From Fredinandcohnia onubensis (GTDB lineage Bacteria; Bacillota; Bacilli; Bacillales; Bacillaceae_L), in assembly GCF_031181385.1 (NCBI RefSeq), contig NZ_JAPSKV010000010.1, positions 78,322-142,321 of the forward strand: a stretch of 64,000 bases of DNA, in the 5' to 3' direction. Made by a program: the position numbers and the translations under genes. The number at the start of each line of letters is the position of its first letter. Position 1 is the stretch's first letter. Below the pieces are notes generated by a model. It was not told the DNA's origin. It was given only the letters and a program-made list of their open reading frames with translations, and searched no databases. Positions 7,159 through 15,390 of this stretch are shown in pieces.

Positions 7159-8535
7159 TTAGATAAACATGTTAGCAATTAAAATAAGAATGAATCCTGT
7201 GAACCACATAAGAGTAGTTGGTATTGACCAAACCATGATTTGCTCTTTTACATTTTTTATACCTAACATACGGTTTACTACCCAGAAGAAACTATCATTA
7301 AAGTAAGAGAAAACAAGTGATCCTAATGCAGCAGCTTGAGCAGCAAGTGCCATGTTTACATCTAATTGAGCTAAAATTGGCGCTGAGATAGACGCTGCAG
7401 TTATCATCGCTACTGTTCCACTACCTTGGACTAGACGAACCATACTAGCTACAAAGAAAGGAATTAGGACAGCTGGGAGTGGTAAGTCTGCTATTTGTTG
7501 AGCAATGTAATCTCCTGTTCCACTTGTACGCAATACATTACCTAGCGCACCACCTGCACCTGTTACTAGTAAGATAATACCAGCATCTTGAATTCCTTTT
7601 TCCATTTCTTCAAGCGTTGTATTACGACTTAGTTTTCCTGCTAATGCATAAATAGCTGTGATTAAACCAAGTGCAACCGCTATGATTGGTTGACCTAAGA
7701 AAGTAAAGATTCCATAAATACCATCTGTTAATTCTAAAGCTGATAATGTTGTATTGATAAAGATAAGGATAATCGGAATTAAGATTGGTAAAAAGGATCT
7801 TGCAAATGAAGGAAGTTCTTTTGATCTTTCATTTACAATCTCTAATAACTCAGGGTAAGTCATTTCTGTTTCAGGTCTAACATATCCAGAATCAGATTCA
7901 TCACTTGGAAGTTGATAAATCCTCTTGCCAAGCCATTTCGCATATAGAACCCCTACAATTACTAGTGGTATACCAAATCCAAGACCTAAAGCAATCATTA
8001 GACCGATGTCTACTCCAAAAATCCCCGCAACACCTAATGGACCTGGAGTTGGAGGTACAATGGAGTGTGTAAGTACAAGTCCAACCGCTAACGAAACACC
8101 AATCGCTATAACTGATTTACCTGTTTTCTTTGAAAGTGTCTTTACTAATGGATTTAAAATAACGAAAGCTGAGTCAACAAAAATCGGAATCGAAATAATA
8201 TAACCCGCTATTGCCATTGCCCACTCTTCTTTTTTCTTACCAACAAATTTAATTAATGAATAGGCTAATGTTTCGGCAGCACCTGTTATTTCAAGAATAC
8301 GGCCCATCATAACACCTAATCCAATTACAATACCTACTGAAGCTAATGTACTCCCGAATCCTGCTGAGATAGCTCCAGCAACTTCACCAGGAACCATTCC
8401 CCCAACAAGTCCAGCGATTGAAGCTCCTATTATAAGCGCTAGAAATGCGTGAATTTTCGTTTTTAATACAAGTAAGATTAATACTATTACCCCGAGTATA
8501 AGCCCGGAAACCATTTGGATGCCTGACGGTTCCAT
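7159..8535 (-). CDS. GntP-family organic acid / aldonate permease
   Basis: 458 residues, almost entirely hydrophobic, with about 12 predicted membrane segments. Conserved GntP features include the TPGPLGVAG-type loop (PPTPGPLGVAGIFGVD, near residue 160), the LVTGAGGALGNVLR motif and a C-terminal GSLVFSYFNDSFFWVV segment. GntP proteins import gluconate and related sugar acids with protons. Transcribed in the same direction as the catabolic genes but behind its own terminator, it probably brings in the acid that the DUF1537 kinase phosphorylates. The ATG follows a strong AAAGGGGG ribosome site. Confidence 0.85.
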   Translation of the reverse strand: MEPSGIQMVSGLILGVIVLILLVLKTKIHAFLALIIGASIAGLVGGMVPGEVAGAISAGFGSTLASVGIVIGLGVMMGRILEITGAAETLAYSLIKFVGKKKEEWAMAIAGYIISIPIFVDSAFVILNPLVKTLSKKTGKSVIAIGVSLAVGLVLTHSIVPPTPGPLGVAGIFGVDIGLMIALGLGFGIPLVIVGVLYAKWLGKRIYQLPSDESDSGYVRPETEMTYPELLEIVNERSKELPSFARSFLPILIPIILIFINTTLSALELTDGIYGIFTFLGQPIIAVALGLITAIYALAGKLSRNTTLEEMEKGIQDAGIILLVTGAGGALGNVLRTSGTGDYIAQQIADLPLPAVLIPFFVASMVRLVQGSGTVAMITAASISAPILAQLDVNMALAAQAAALGSLVFSYFNDSFFWVVNRMLGIKNVKEQIMVWSIPTTLMWFTGFILILIANMFI

Positions 8536-8896
8536 TTAATTATTTCCCCCTTAATTTGAAGAGTGTTTTTATTTGAATTGAAATAATGGATGAGATACCA
8601 GCTTTCATTTTTTGTAAAGGTCTGTTAGAACATACCGATTATTACCGCTTACTATATTTCTCATTTTCAAGTATACGGTTACATTATTTTACATCGGCAC
8701 AAATAGGACTATTACACTTGAGCAAATCAATAGATGATCTTGTAAATAAAACTTTCTATATAAGGAATAATGATTTCTATAAAATTGTGTACAATTTCAC
8801 TAGCATCTACTATCCATCCCAGGAAGGAACTGCAAGTGCTTACAAACGGACGATAAAAATAAGTGGTATGAACCACTAACCAATTAGTCCTATCTA

Positions 8897-8913
8897 TAGG
8901 TAAATTTGCAACA
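8897..8913 (-). promoter_or_regulatory. Candidate island operator half-site, copy 4
   Basis: One perfect TGTTGC arm (8908-8913, minus) followed by a poor second arm. Its centre lies 63 bases, about six helical turns, from copy 5. Confidence 0.3.
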
Positions 8914-8959
8914 TATTTTTGAAAGTTTCATATAAAAGATAAATTGTTCACTCAAGAAA

Positions 8960-8976
8960 TGTTGCGTATCGCATCA
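8960..8976 (+). promoter_or_regulatory. Candidate island operator, copy 5
   Basis: TGTTGC-GTATC-GCATCA, with the same arms and spacer length as copies 1-3. It lies upstream of the gntP-family gene. Confidence 0.45.
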
Positions 8977-9351
8977 CTACTTGTTCTGTATCAGATTTTA
9001 TACTGTTCTAACAGTCTTGTCAAGTAGACAATAATCGACATTTTGCTTATTTTTACAACAATATACTCATTTTGCTTACAAACTTCTCTATATTAGTAGA
9101 ATAAGTGATTCGTCACTGTTAAATTTTACTACATGTAATATTAACCGGTACTTGTTTCCTATACTAAAATAATAGAAGAATCCCTTACATTCTGGATAAA
9201 CCAAATATTTCAACTACTAGAATGCTAGAAATATTCTTGCAATATAATTGCCACAGATGAAACCAAATTAACACCTCCCTGTTCTTTTTCTACAGACTTT
9301 CTATGATACGATTATTGAAAATTAGCAACTAAAGAATATGGAGGGTAAAAA

Positions 9352-10224
9352 ATGCTAAAAAAAATGGTAGCAATCTTAACAGGTACTGTACTCTCAGTAA
9401 CAGTAAGTGCTAATGTACAAGCTTCAATGATTACAGTACAAAAAGGAGATACCCTTTGGGATCTATCACGTGCGCAAAATACATCAGTTAAAAACACTAA
9501 AATGTTGAATAACCTTTCGACAGACCTTATTCACCCTGGGGATGAACTATTTATTGCACCAGAAAAACAATATACGGTTAAGAAAGGCGACACTTTATGG
9601 GACATCGCCATTGATCATCAGGTAAAAGTTTCGCAACTAAAGGAATGGAACCAATTACATAGTGATCTTATCCATCCTGGATTAAATCTAGTAATCTTTG
9701 AAGGTGCAAAAACAGTTGCAACAGCTGTTGCAGATAAACCATTACAGTCAGTTGCAGGAACAACAAAAGAAAAAACAGTTACAGTTGATAAAAAAACAAA
9801 TAAGAGCACTCCTGTTACACCTGCAGCGACTACAGAAAAGCCAAAAGAAAGTGCACCTGTAGCACCCGCTGCTGAAAAACCAAAAGAAAGCTCAGCTACA
9901 AAACAAGCGGTATCAACGAGTAGTAGTACAAGTCAGAAGGAAATAACCGTAACAGCTACAGCTTACACCGCTACATGTGAAGGATGCTCAGGTATTACAT
10001 CTACTGGTATTAACCTACTGGAAAATCCAGATGCAAAGGTGATTTCAGTTGACCCATCTGTCATTCCACTTGGTAGCAAAGTTCATGTAGAAGGCTATGG
10101 CGAAGCAATTGCCGGAGACACTGGCGGAGCGATTAAAGGAAACAAAATTGATATCTTTATTCCTTCCAAACAAGATGCAATTAATTATGGTGTCCAACAA
10201 GTAAAGGTAACGATTTTAGACTGA
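9352..10224 (+). CDS. LysM-3D cell-wall protein (YocH-like)
   Basis: 290 residues with a signal peptide (about 1-25, cleavage after VQA). Two LysM domains (about 26-69 and 73-116, each with the QKGDTLWDL/KKGDTLWDI pattern) bind peptidoglycan. A low-complexity Thr/Pro/Lys/Ala linker (about 120-195) follows, then a C-terminal 3D domain with TATAYTA, the GDTGG Asp and KIDIF. The protein is secreted and wall-bound, and by analogy with B. subtilis YocH is a muramidase-like autolysin. Such genes often belong to the WalRK regulon, and walRK is 13 kb away, but I could not find a convincing WalR box upstream. It lies on the lagging strand among minus-strand genes. Confidence 0.85.
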   Translation: MLKKMVAILTGTVLSVTVSANVQASMITVQKGDTLWDLSRAQNTSVKNTKMLNNLSTDLIHPGDELFIAPEKQYTVKKGDTLWDIAIDHQVKVSQLKEWNQLHSDLIHPGLNLVIFEGAKTVATAVADKPLQSVAGTTKEKTVTVDKKTNKSTPVTPAATTEKPKESAPVAPAAEKPKESSATKQAVSTSSSTSQKEITVTATAYTATCEGCSGITSTGINLLENPDAKVISVDPSVIPLGSKVHVEGYGEAIAGDTGGAIKGNKIDIFIPSKQDAINYGVQQVKVTILD

Positions 10225-10254
10225 TAAAAATCTTTGAATCTCCGTGCTATCACA

Positions 10255-10298
10255 AAAGGCCCTGCAAAACATTTAAATTCATGTTTTGCAGGGCCTTT
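10255..10298 (+). terminator. Strong terminator of the LysM-3D gene
   Basis: A perfect 18-bp stem (10255-10272 with 10281-10298) around an 8-base loop, followed by a T-rich tail. Confidence 0.9.
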
Positions 10299-10476
10299 CT
10301 TATTTTACTTTTGCACTTTTTCTCTAACCTCCAACATATACAATATTCCCTCCGTGTTTACCATATTAAGCATGCATATAGTTAAATGTAATTTTTTGTA
10401 AATAAATATTACGTTGGTAAAATCCTACTCAGTACAATAAAAGTGGCTACATACAAAAGTAAATGGAGGCATAACC

Positions 10477-10716
10477 TTGGATTACGTTAAACCTACCCAG
10501 TTAATAGAGGATGTTGCACATGCAGGTGCATATAAATCCACCCTAAAAATAAGTGACATTTTGATTAAAGGGATACTTTCAGGAGCCTTTCTCGGCTTTG
10601 CAACAACACTCACCTTTACTGCCACAATCGAAACCAAACTAAGTATTGTTGGAGCTTTAGTCTTTCCAGTTGGATTTGTACTCGTATTATTATTAAGCCT
10701 TGAACTTGTGACAGGT
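10477..10716 (+). pseudogene. Formate/nitrite transporter (FNT) 5' remnant
   Basis: A normal start region is present: GGAGG at 10465-10469 and TTG at 10477. The next about 80 residues look like the N-terminus of an FNT channel: DYVKPTQLIEDVAHAGAYK, a first helix with GAFLGFATT, a second helix, and the family signature SLELVTGN. A full FNT has about 260-280 residues. After ELVTGN the frame leaves the family and runs through sequence that reads as another gene on the opposite strand, stopping at 10815. I read this as a truncated gene fused to foreign sequence by deletion or rearrangement. Confidence 0.75.
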
Positions 10717-10889
10717 AACTTAGTAAGGTTCCGATTAATTGTTTTTGAATTAATGGTCATTTCATTGCTTAAGACAATAACCGTAATTCCCTCGTCTATT
10801 AAACGAGTAACGTAGTGACGGAAACCACTCGGGTATCCACCAGAGTGTCCTACAGCATCAAGCCCCGATTTTTCAAAAAATAAATTCTT
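10717..10889 (-). pseudogene. Serine hydrolase (beta-lactamase family) C-terminal remnant
   Basis: Read on the minus strand, this stretch encodes FFEKSGLDAVGHSGGYPSGF and then a segment containing DEGITVIVLSN. This is the motif-3 region (HSGG in place of KTG) and closing beta-strand of penicillin-binding-protein-like serine hydrolases (PF00144). It is bounded by an in-frame TAA just upstream and by the FNT junction downstream. No start, no SxxK motif and no full domain exist here. It is a fossil about 57 codons long, with its frame still intact. Confidence 0.65.
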
Positions 10890-10992
10890 TTAAAATAACT
10901 ATTTTAGATCCAAATAAGAGTTTGTCATTCACCCATAAAGTAAAGTATAGTTAGTATCTAATAAAACAATCCTCTGATAAGGTTGTGTTAAC

Positions 10993-11700
10993 ATGCGTAT
11001 TAATAAATATATAAGTGAATCTGGAAAAGCATCTAGAAGAGGTGCCGATAAATTAATTACCGATGGGAGAGTTACCATTAATGGTAAGCGTGCAACTATA
11101 GGTAGCCAGGTTGAGCCTGGGGATGACGTTCGAGTGGATGGAAACCCCATTCGAGTAGCAAGGAATAATGTCTATATCGCCTTAAATAAACCTGTAGGCA
11201 TTACTAGCACAACAGAAAAAGGAGTTAAGGGGAATATCGTTGATTTAGTCAACCATCCATTAAGAATATTTAACATTGGACGGTTGGATAAAGATTCAGA
11301 GGGCTTAATACTTCTTACGAACGATGGCGACATTGTTAACGAAATTCTGCGTTCTGAAAATAAACATGAAAAAGAATATATCGTTTCAGTAGACAAGCCA
11401 ATAACTCCTGAATTCTTGAAGAAGATGTCAGAGGGTGTCAAAATATTGGATACAAAAACACTTCCTTGTGAAGTTGTTCAATTATCAAAGTTTGATTTTC
11501 AGATTATTTTAACACAGGGGCTAAACCGTCAAATACGGCGCATGTGCGCGGAATTAGGATACGATGTTTACCGATTGCAAAGAACCCGAATCATGAATAT
11601 TCACTTAGGCAACCTTCCTCCTGGACAATGGCGAGATTTATCTAAGAAAGAACGAACTCAGTTATTTAGAGAATTAAACTATGAGCCAAAAGAATGGTAA
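10993..11700 (+). CDS. rluF: 23S rRNA pseudouridine synthase, RluF/RsuA family
   Basis: 235 residues. An N-terminal S4 RNA-binding domain ([20 protein letters not shown] to about residue 50) precedes a catalytic domain with [11 protein letters not shown] (about 63-73) and [17 protein letters not shown] (from 96). Asp99 is the nucleophile, and [10 protein letters not shown] is motif III. The lack of a C-terminal extension and the presence of LNRQIRRM place it in the RsuA/RluB/E/F branch; RluF (U2604) is the best guess. The start ATG has a weak GATAAGG ribosome site. It stands alone, on the lagging strand. Confidence 0.8.
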   Translation: MRINKYISESGKASRRGADKLITDGRVTINGKRATIGSQVEPGDDVRVDGNPIRVARNNVYIALNKPVGITSTTEKGVKGNIVDLVNHPLRIFNIGRLDKDSEGLILLTNDGDIVNEILRSENKHEKEYIVSVDKPITPEFLKKMSEGVKILDTKTLPCEVVQLSKFDFQIILTQGLNRQIRRMCAELGYDVYRLQRTRIMNIHLGNLPPGQWRDLSKKERTQLFRELNYEPKEW

Positions 11701-11703
11701 AAC

Positions 11704-11768
11704 TATGGAATGTCCAATTTAAGTAGAATGATCAGTAGATTAATCCTTTAACTAAAGGGACATTCCCA
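11704..11768. repeat. 65-base inverted-repeat element after rluF
   Basis: TATGGAATGTCC near 11705 is matched in inverse by GGACATTCCCATA ending near 11770, with one bulged base. The interior is AT-rich and holds a smaller CCTTTAACTAAAGG hairpin. It has no T-run and is not a typical terminator. The rest of the 334-base gap to rlmH holds only one terminator (11832-11865) and AT-rich sequence. Confidence 0.5.
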
Positions 11769-11831
11769 TATTAAATGAAACCCTAGTGCTTCATAGCTAT
11801 TAAGCCTAAGTAAAAAATTTCAGAAGCTATT

Positions 11832-11865
11832 AAAACACATTGAATCCCCCCATTCAATGTGTTTT
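11832..11865. terminator. Terminator between rluF and rlmH
   Basis: AAAACACATTGAAT and ATTCAATGTGTTTT form a perfect 14-bp stem around a 6-base C loop, followed by T5. It is oriented well for rluF and usable by rlmH. Confidence 0.8.
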
Positions 11866-12034
11866 TATTTATGATAAAGTTTTAGTGGTCGCTTATGTAA
11901 AACAATTACTTAGTCCCTAACGACATTGAACTAATATAAATCCAATTGATAGATTGTTAAACAATATTGGAACAAAGCTTTACAAAGGCTACGCCATTCA
12001 AAAAAAACAATAAGGGAACTATCTAACTTTACCA

Positions 12035-12514
12035 CTACTTATGGTACGGTTCATTCCTAATGATCCGAAACGCACGATACACCTGTTCCACTAATATCAA
12101 TCTCATTAATTGATGCGGGAAGGTCATCTTTGAAAAAGACAATGTATCATTTGCTCGCTTCATTACGTCCTTGCTTAAGCCTAGAGAACCACCGATGACG
12201 AAGACAATTTTGCTTTTTCCATAGGTTGCTAGGTTTTCAAGATCGTCAGCCAGCTGTTCGGATGATTTCATCTTTCCTTCAATTGCTAATGCAATGACAT
12301 GAGTGTCATCCGATAATTTTGAAAGTATCCGCTCCCCCTCTTTTTGTTTCACCTGCTCCATTTCGGATTCACTTAAATTTTCCGGTGCTTTTTCATCCGC
12401 AAGTTCAATCATATCAACCTTGGCATAGGCTGTTAATCGTTTTAAGTATTCGTTGATCCCCTGGATCAAATATTTCTCTTTTAACTTTCCAATTGTTACG
12501 ATTGTGATGTTCAC
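12035..12514 (-). CDS. rlmH: 23S rRNA pseudouridine-1915 N3-methyltransferase RlmH (YydA)
   Basis: A SPOUT-class methyltransferase acting on helix 69 of 23S rRNA. I choose the GTG at 12514, which gives 159 residues beginning [16 protein letters not shown], the same length as B. subtilis RlmH. An upstream in-frame GTG would add seven residues and lacks a better ribosome site. The C-terminal SAM-binding knot is visible: [10 protein letters not shown], then [20 protein letters not shown] and the terminal NEPYHK, all family signatures. Its upstream region carries a DnaA-box cluster, as at yydA in B. subtilis. Confidence 0.93.
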   Translation of the reverse strand: MNITIVTIGKLKEKYLIQGINEYLKRLTAYAKVDMIELADEKAPENLSESEMEQVKQKEGERILSKLSDDTHVIALAIEGKMKSSEQLADDLENLATYGKSKIVFVIGGSLGLSKDVMKRANDTLSFSKMTFPHQLMRLILVEQVYRAFRIIRNEPYHK

Positions 12515-12549
12515 ACTTATCCCCACTTCGTTCACATTTTACAAACACA

Positions 12550-12884
12550 CTATCCACAGAAGTTATCCACATATCCACATTTTCTATCCACATCTTGTAT
12601 GAGAATATTAGTTCCCTACAACATATACCGCCTTATTTTGACAAAATTCACAGGTTGTTGATAAGTTTTCGTCTTCAATTTTCGTCATAATCGGCGCTAC
12701 CTCATGTTCATCAACCACAATGTCCAATGCTAATTCAATATGTTCTCCACAACATTTAATCATTTTTTCGTCCTCCATCAAACTTACCCACATCCGCCTG
12801 CGGATTATGGGTATAACTTTATCTTGTTATTTTTCTTATCCACATGTTTTATCTTACCCATTTTAGCATATAATCTTATCCACA
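12550..12884. promoter_or_regulatory. DnaA-box cluster upstream of rlmH (yydA type)
   Basis: Perfect TTATCCACA boxes lie at 12563-12571, 12836-12844 and 12876-12884. Boxes differing only at the first base lie at 12550-12558, 12571-12579 and 12584-12592, so four boxes fit in 43 bases. All face the same way. The region upstream of yydA is a known chromosomal DnaA-binding cluster in B. subtilis. The yyzF-like gene sits within the span. Confidence 0.8.
12608..12763 (-). CDS. CxxH/CxxC small protein (YyzF-like)
   Basis: A 51-residue protein starting MIKCCGEHIELALD. CCxxH (Cys5/His8) and CEFC (Cys38, Cys41) form a likely zinc site. The ATG at 12763 is chosen because GGAGG sits seven bases upstream; longer in-frame starts would bury that ribosome site. 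It belongs to a small conserved Bacillaceae family found between htrC and rlmH. The function is unknown. Confidence 0.8.
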   Translation of the reverse strand: MIKCCGEHIELALDIVVDEHEVAPIMTKIEDENLSTTCEFCQNKAVYVVGN

Positions 12885-12889
12885 AAAAA

Positions 12890-12911
12890 CAGGGGAAGTT
12901 TCATTCCCCTG
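12890..12911 (-). terminator. Terminator of htrC
   Basis: CAGGGGAA (12890-12897) pairs with TTCCCCTG (12904-12911), and a T-run follows on the minus strand. Confidence 0.8.
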
Positions 12912-12922
12912 TTTTCTTGAGC

Positions 12923-14164
12923 CTACATTGTTTCTCTTGCCAATCGTACTGTCACCTTTTGCTTTTCACCGCCCCGGTAGAATGTGACCTCCATTGTGTC
13001 ACCCACTGATTTTTCATTATATAAATGTTTTCGTAAATCAATTAGTGAGCTGACTTTCTCACCATCTAGTTCTACGATCACATCAAGCTCCCTCAATCCC
13101 GCCTGGGATGCTGGTGTATTTCGTAGCACTTCTAAAACTGCTACTCCCTCTGTTACGTCATTTGATAAATGCAAGGTCTGCATGCGATGATAGGAGGAAA
13201 TTTCACTTAAACTCTTTAGTTGTCCTACTCCTAAAAAAGGACGATTAACTTCACCATACACTTCAAGGTCTTCAATAATCGGCTTTGCACTAGTAATCGG
13301 AATCGAAAGGCCAATTCCCTCAACGGCCTCCTGCGCAATTTTCATTGAATTAATACCAATTACTTCTCCTTTGATGTTAACCAGCGCTCCTCCACTGTTT
13401 CCTGGATTAATCGCAGCATCTGTTTGCATGACATCGGCATTCCAATCAGGGACTCCATCCTGATTAATATCGACTGGAATTGTTCGATTTAAGCCTGAGA
13501 TAATTCCTTGAGTGACTGACCCAGAAAACTCAAGTCCAAGCGGGTTTCCAATAGCAATGACAGGTTCACCAAGATTAATGTTATCGGAGTTTCCAAATTG
13601 AGCTATCTTTTTTATATGGCTTCCGTCAATCTCAATTACCGCTAAATCCGTCCAAATATCACTTCCGAGTACTCTTCCCTTCACCCTTGCCCCATCACTA
13701 AGACTCACCTCTATATCAGAAGCGCCTTCAATTACATGATGGTTTGTGACGATAAAGGCCTTACCATCTCCTTTTTTATAGATGACCCCAGAGCCCGTTC
13801 CCGCTGTCATCGATTCCTCTGTCCAGAAATTAGTTTGTTGTAAATTGACAATTCCTACAACAGCCTCACTTACCTTATTGACCGCACTGGTAATCTCAGT
13901 AGTCACGTTCACGTTGATATTTTGTTGAACACTTTCTCCTGTTGCTGGTGCTTTTTCCTCTACCTCATCAAGTCCATTCACCTCTTCAGGAGTTGCATTT
14001 TCGTCATTTGGAAGTAAATGAAACTTGGATAAGGTCGGTAATAGAGCTATTACAAGAAGTGCCCCAATAACAGCACCGACTAATGCCGAGAGAAACCAAC
14101 TGCCTCGGTTGCCTTTCTTTCTTTGCTGCCTTTGGTTTATATAATTCTGATCATAATACCCCAT
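12923..14164 (-). CDS. htrC: HtrA/DegP-like membrane serine protease HtrC (YyxA)
   Basis: 413 residues. A basic cytoplasmic N-terminus is followed by one membrane helix (about 23-45), a linker, and a trypsin-like protease domain with His143 (TNHHVIEG), Asp173 (WTDLAVIE) and Ser257 (NPGNSGGAL). A single C-terminal PDZ domain (about 305-405) follows. It degrades or chaperones misfolded proteins outside the membrane. In B. subtilis it lies directly after walJ; here a five-gene module separates the two. It has its own terminator and start (ATG with AAGGAG). Confidence 0.92.
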   Translation of the reverse strand: MGYYDQNYINQRQQRKKGNRGSWFLSALVGAVIGALLVIALLPTLSKFHLLPNDENATPEEVNGLDEVEEKAPATGESVQQNINVNVTTEITSAVNKVSEAVVGIVNLQQTNFWTEESMTAGTGSGVIYKKGDGKAFIVTNHHVIEGASDIEVSLSDGARVKGRVLGSDIWTDLAVIEIDGSHIKKIAQFGNSDNINLGEPVIAIGNPLGLEFSGSVTQGIISGLNRTIPVDINQDGVPDWNADVMQTDAAINPGNSGGALVNIKGEVIGINSMKIAQEAVEGIGLSIPITSAKPIIEDLEVYGEVNRPFLGVGQLKSLSEISSYHRMQTLHLSNDVTEGVAVLEVLRNTPASQAGLRELDVIVELDGEKVSSLIDLRKHLYNEKSVGDTMEVTFYRGGEKQKVTVRLARETM

Positions 14165-14277
14165 TAAATGATTTCTCCTTTTACACTCTTTCTATTAATT
14201 TTACCCATATTTTATGCAAATCATGACCCAGCCCCACAACAACAAAAGACAGAAGCCACTAGCCCCTGCCTTTTTCT

Positions 14278-15390
14278 TTAAGCGTTTTTCCGCTCCATTA
14301 AATTGATACCGATCCCGATTAACATGACTCCCATTAACGTCAGAATGCTGATTGGATATAGTAATTCACTCATCGGTGCTTCATAAATGGTAGCGGCTTT
14401 TAAGCCTTCCATAGCATGTTTAATTGGCACAAAGTCCGACACCTTTAACAAGAAGTCTGAGCTTACAATTTCTAATGGCCAATAGGCCCCACCAAGCATC
14501 GACAAGCAGACCGATACAAGTGAAATAATCGCATTGAATTGTTGAGTACTTTTAACAACACTGACTAAAAATAACGATAGCGCGACAATTGAGAACACGT
14601 ATGGGATTAACACAATTAACGTTTTTCCAAATCCCCCATAAAAGTCTACCCCGACTGCATACCGGAACACGATAAAGATGAGTGCCACCTGAAAATACCC
14701 CATTAGGAAACTATAAATTAAATTGCCTGCATACATCTCCCATTTTTTTAAAGGGGATAAAATCATACGGTCCCAAACTCCCCATGTTCTCTCTTGTAAT
14801 ATGTTGTGAACATTATAAGAAATCGTGTAAATGACAAAAAACAAGGTAAAGCCAAAAATCGTCTGCAGCTGGTTATCAATAATTACAGTATCGTCGCTCC
14901 GAAAAGAAGCAGCTTGAATCTTGAATAACGGGTTCTCTTCCTTTTCATTTAAGTCTTCAATAATGGCATCTGAGTCGATATGGCTATTTGTAGCTGCTGC
15001 CTCTTTTATCTTCTCTTCCATTAAAAGATTCCCATAAAAGGTCTGAAGATAGCTTTCTATGATATGAAGGTTAGACGTCTCTGTCACTATGACAATAGTG
15101 TAAGAATCCTTATCTAGCTTCACAGCAGCCTCTGCATCACCTTCACTGACCATTTTCTTTGCCTCATCTTCTGTCACTAGCTTAAATTCAAACGCCTCAG
15201 TCTTATTTAGTTCTTTCCAAAGCCCCGTTTCTTCAATATTTTCAATATCTGTATAAAGGGGTACTTTAATATTTGTATAATTTGCAGCACCTAATAACAA
15301 GGCAAACACAATACTCATAACAGTCATGCCAATCATAAGCATTGGCTTTCTTAGAAATAATTTAAATTTTGCCTGTAAAATACTTATCAT
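14278..15390 (-). CDS. ABC-2 type permease, LnrN-like
   Basis: 370 residues with one N-terminal helix (about 16-36), a 130-residue extracytoplasmic domain and five C-terminal helices (about 175-365), the ABC2_membrane_3 layout. It overlaps the preceding permease gene by four bases (ATGA), so the two are translationally coupled and probably form a heterodimer. With the ATPase and the two-component genes upstream the set resembles B. subtilis lnrJKLMN, which exports or resists linearmycin-type polyenes. The substrate here is unknown. Confidence 0.75.
   Translation of the reverse strand: MISILQAKFKLFLRKPMLMIGMTVMSIVFALLLGAANYTNIKVPLYTDIENIEETGLWKELNKTEAFEFKLVTEDEAKKMVSEGDAEAAVKLDKDSYTIVIVTETSNLHIIESYLQTFYGNLLMEEKIKEAAATNSHIDSDAIIEDLNEKEENPLFKIQAASFRSDDTVIIDNQLQTIFGFTLFFVIYTISYNVHNILQERTWGVWDRMILSPLKKWEMYAGNLIYSFLMGYFQVALIFIVFRYAVGVDFYGGFGKTLIVLIPYVFSIVALSLFLVSVVKSTQQFNAIISLVSVCLSMLGGAYWPLEIVSSDFLLKVSDFVPIKHAMEGLKAATIYEAPMSELLYPISILTLMGVMLIGIGINLMERKNA

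Larger units (their letters stand above)
8536..9351. other. 815-base region between gntP-family gene and LysM-3D gene
   Basis: AT-rich intergenic DNA with divergent control signals. It holds two candidate island operators (8897-8913 and 8960-8976), a weak minus promoter (-35 TTGCAA at 8906-8911, -10 ACTAAT at 8883-8888, 17-base spacing) and a GTGGT/ACCAC hairpin near 8863-8876. The open frame at 8586-8879 (+) has no recognisable domain and no good ribosome site, and I do not call it a gene. The last 100 bases should hold the LysM-3D promoter, and AGGG at about 9342 is its ribosome site. I see nothing else. Confidence 0.5.

Noticed and set aside
8586..8879. 97-codon open frame upstream of the gntP-family gene
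   Set aside because: No recognisable domain, no good ribosome site, and it runs through the expected gntP leader and operator region.
10482..10760. 92-codon minus-strand frame opposite the FNT remnant
   Set aside because: It starts inside the hydrolase remnant and continues antisense to FNT codons; it is a by-product of the rearrangement.
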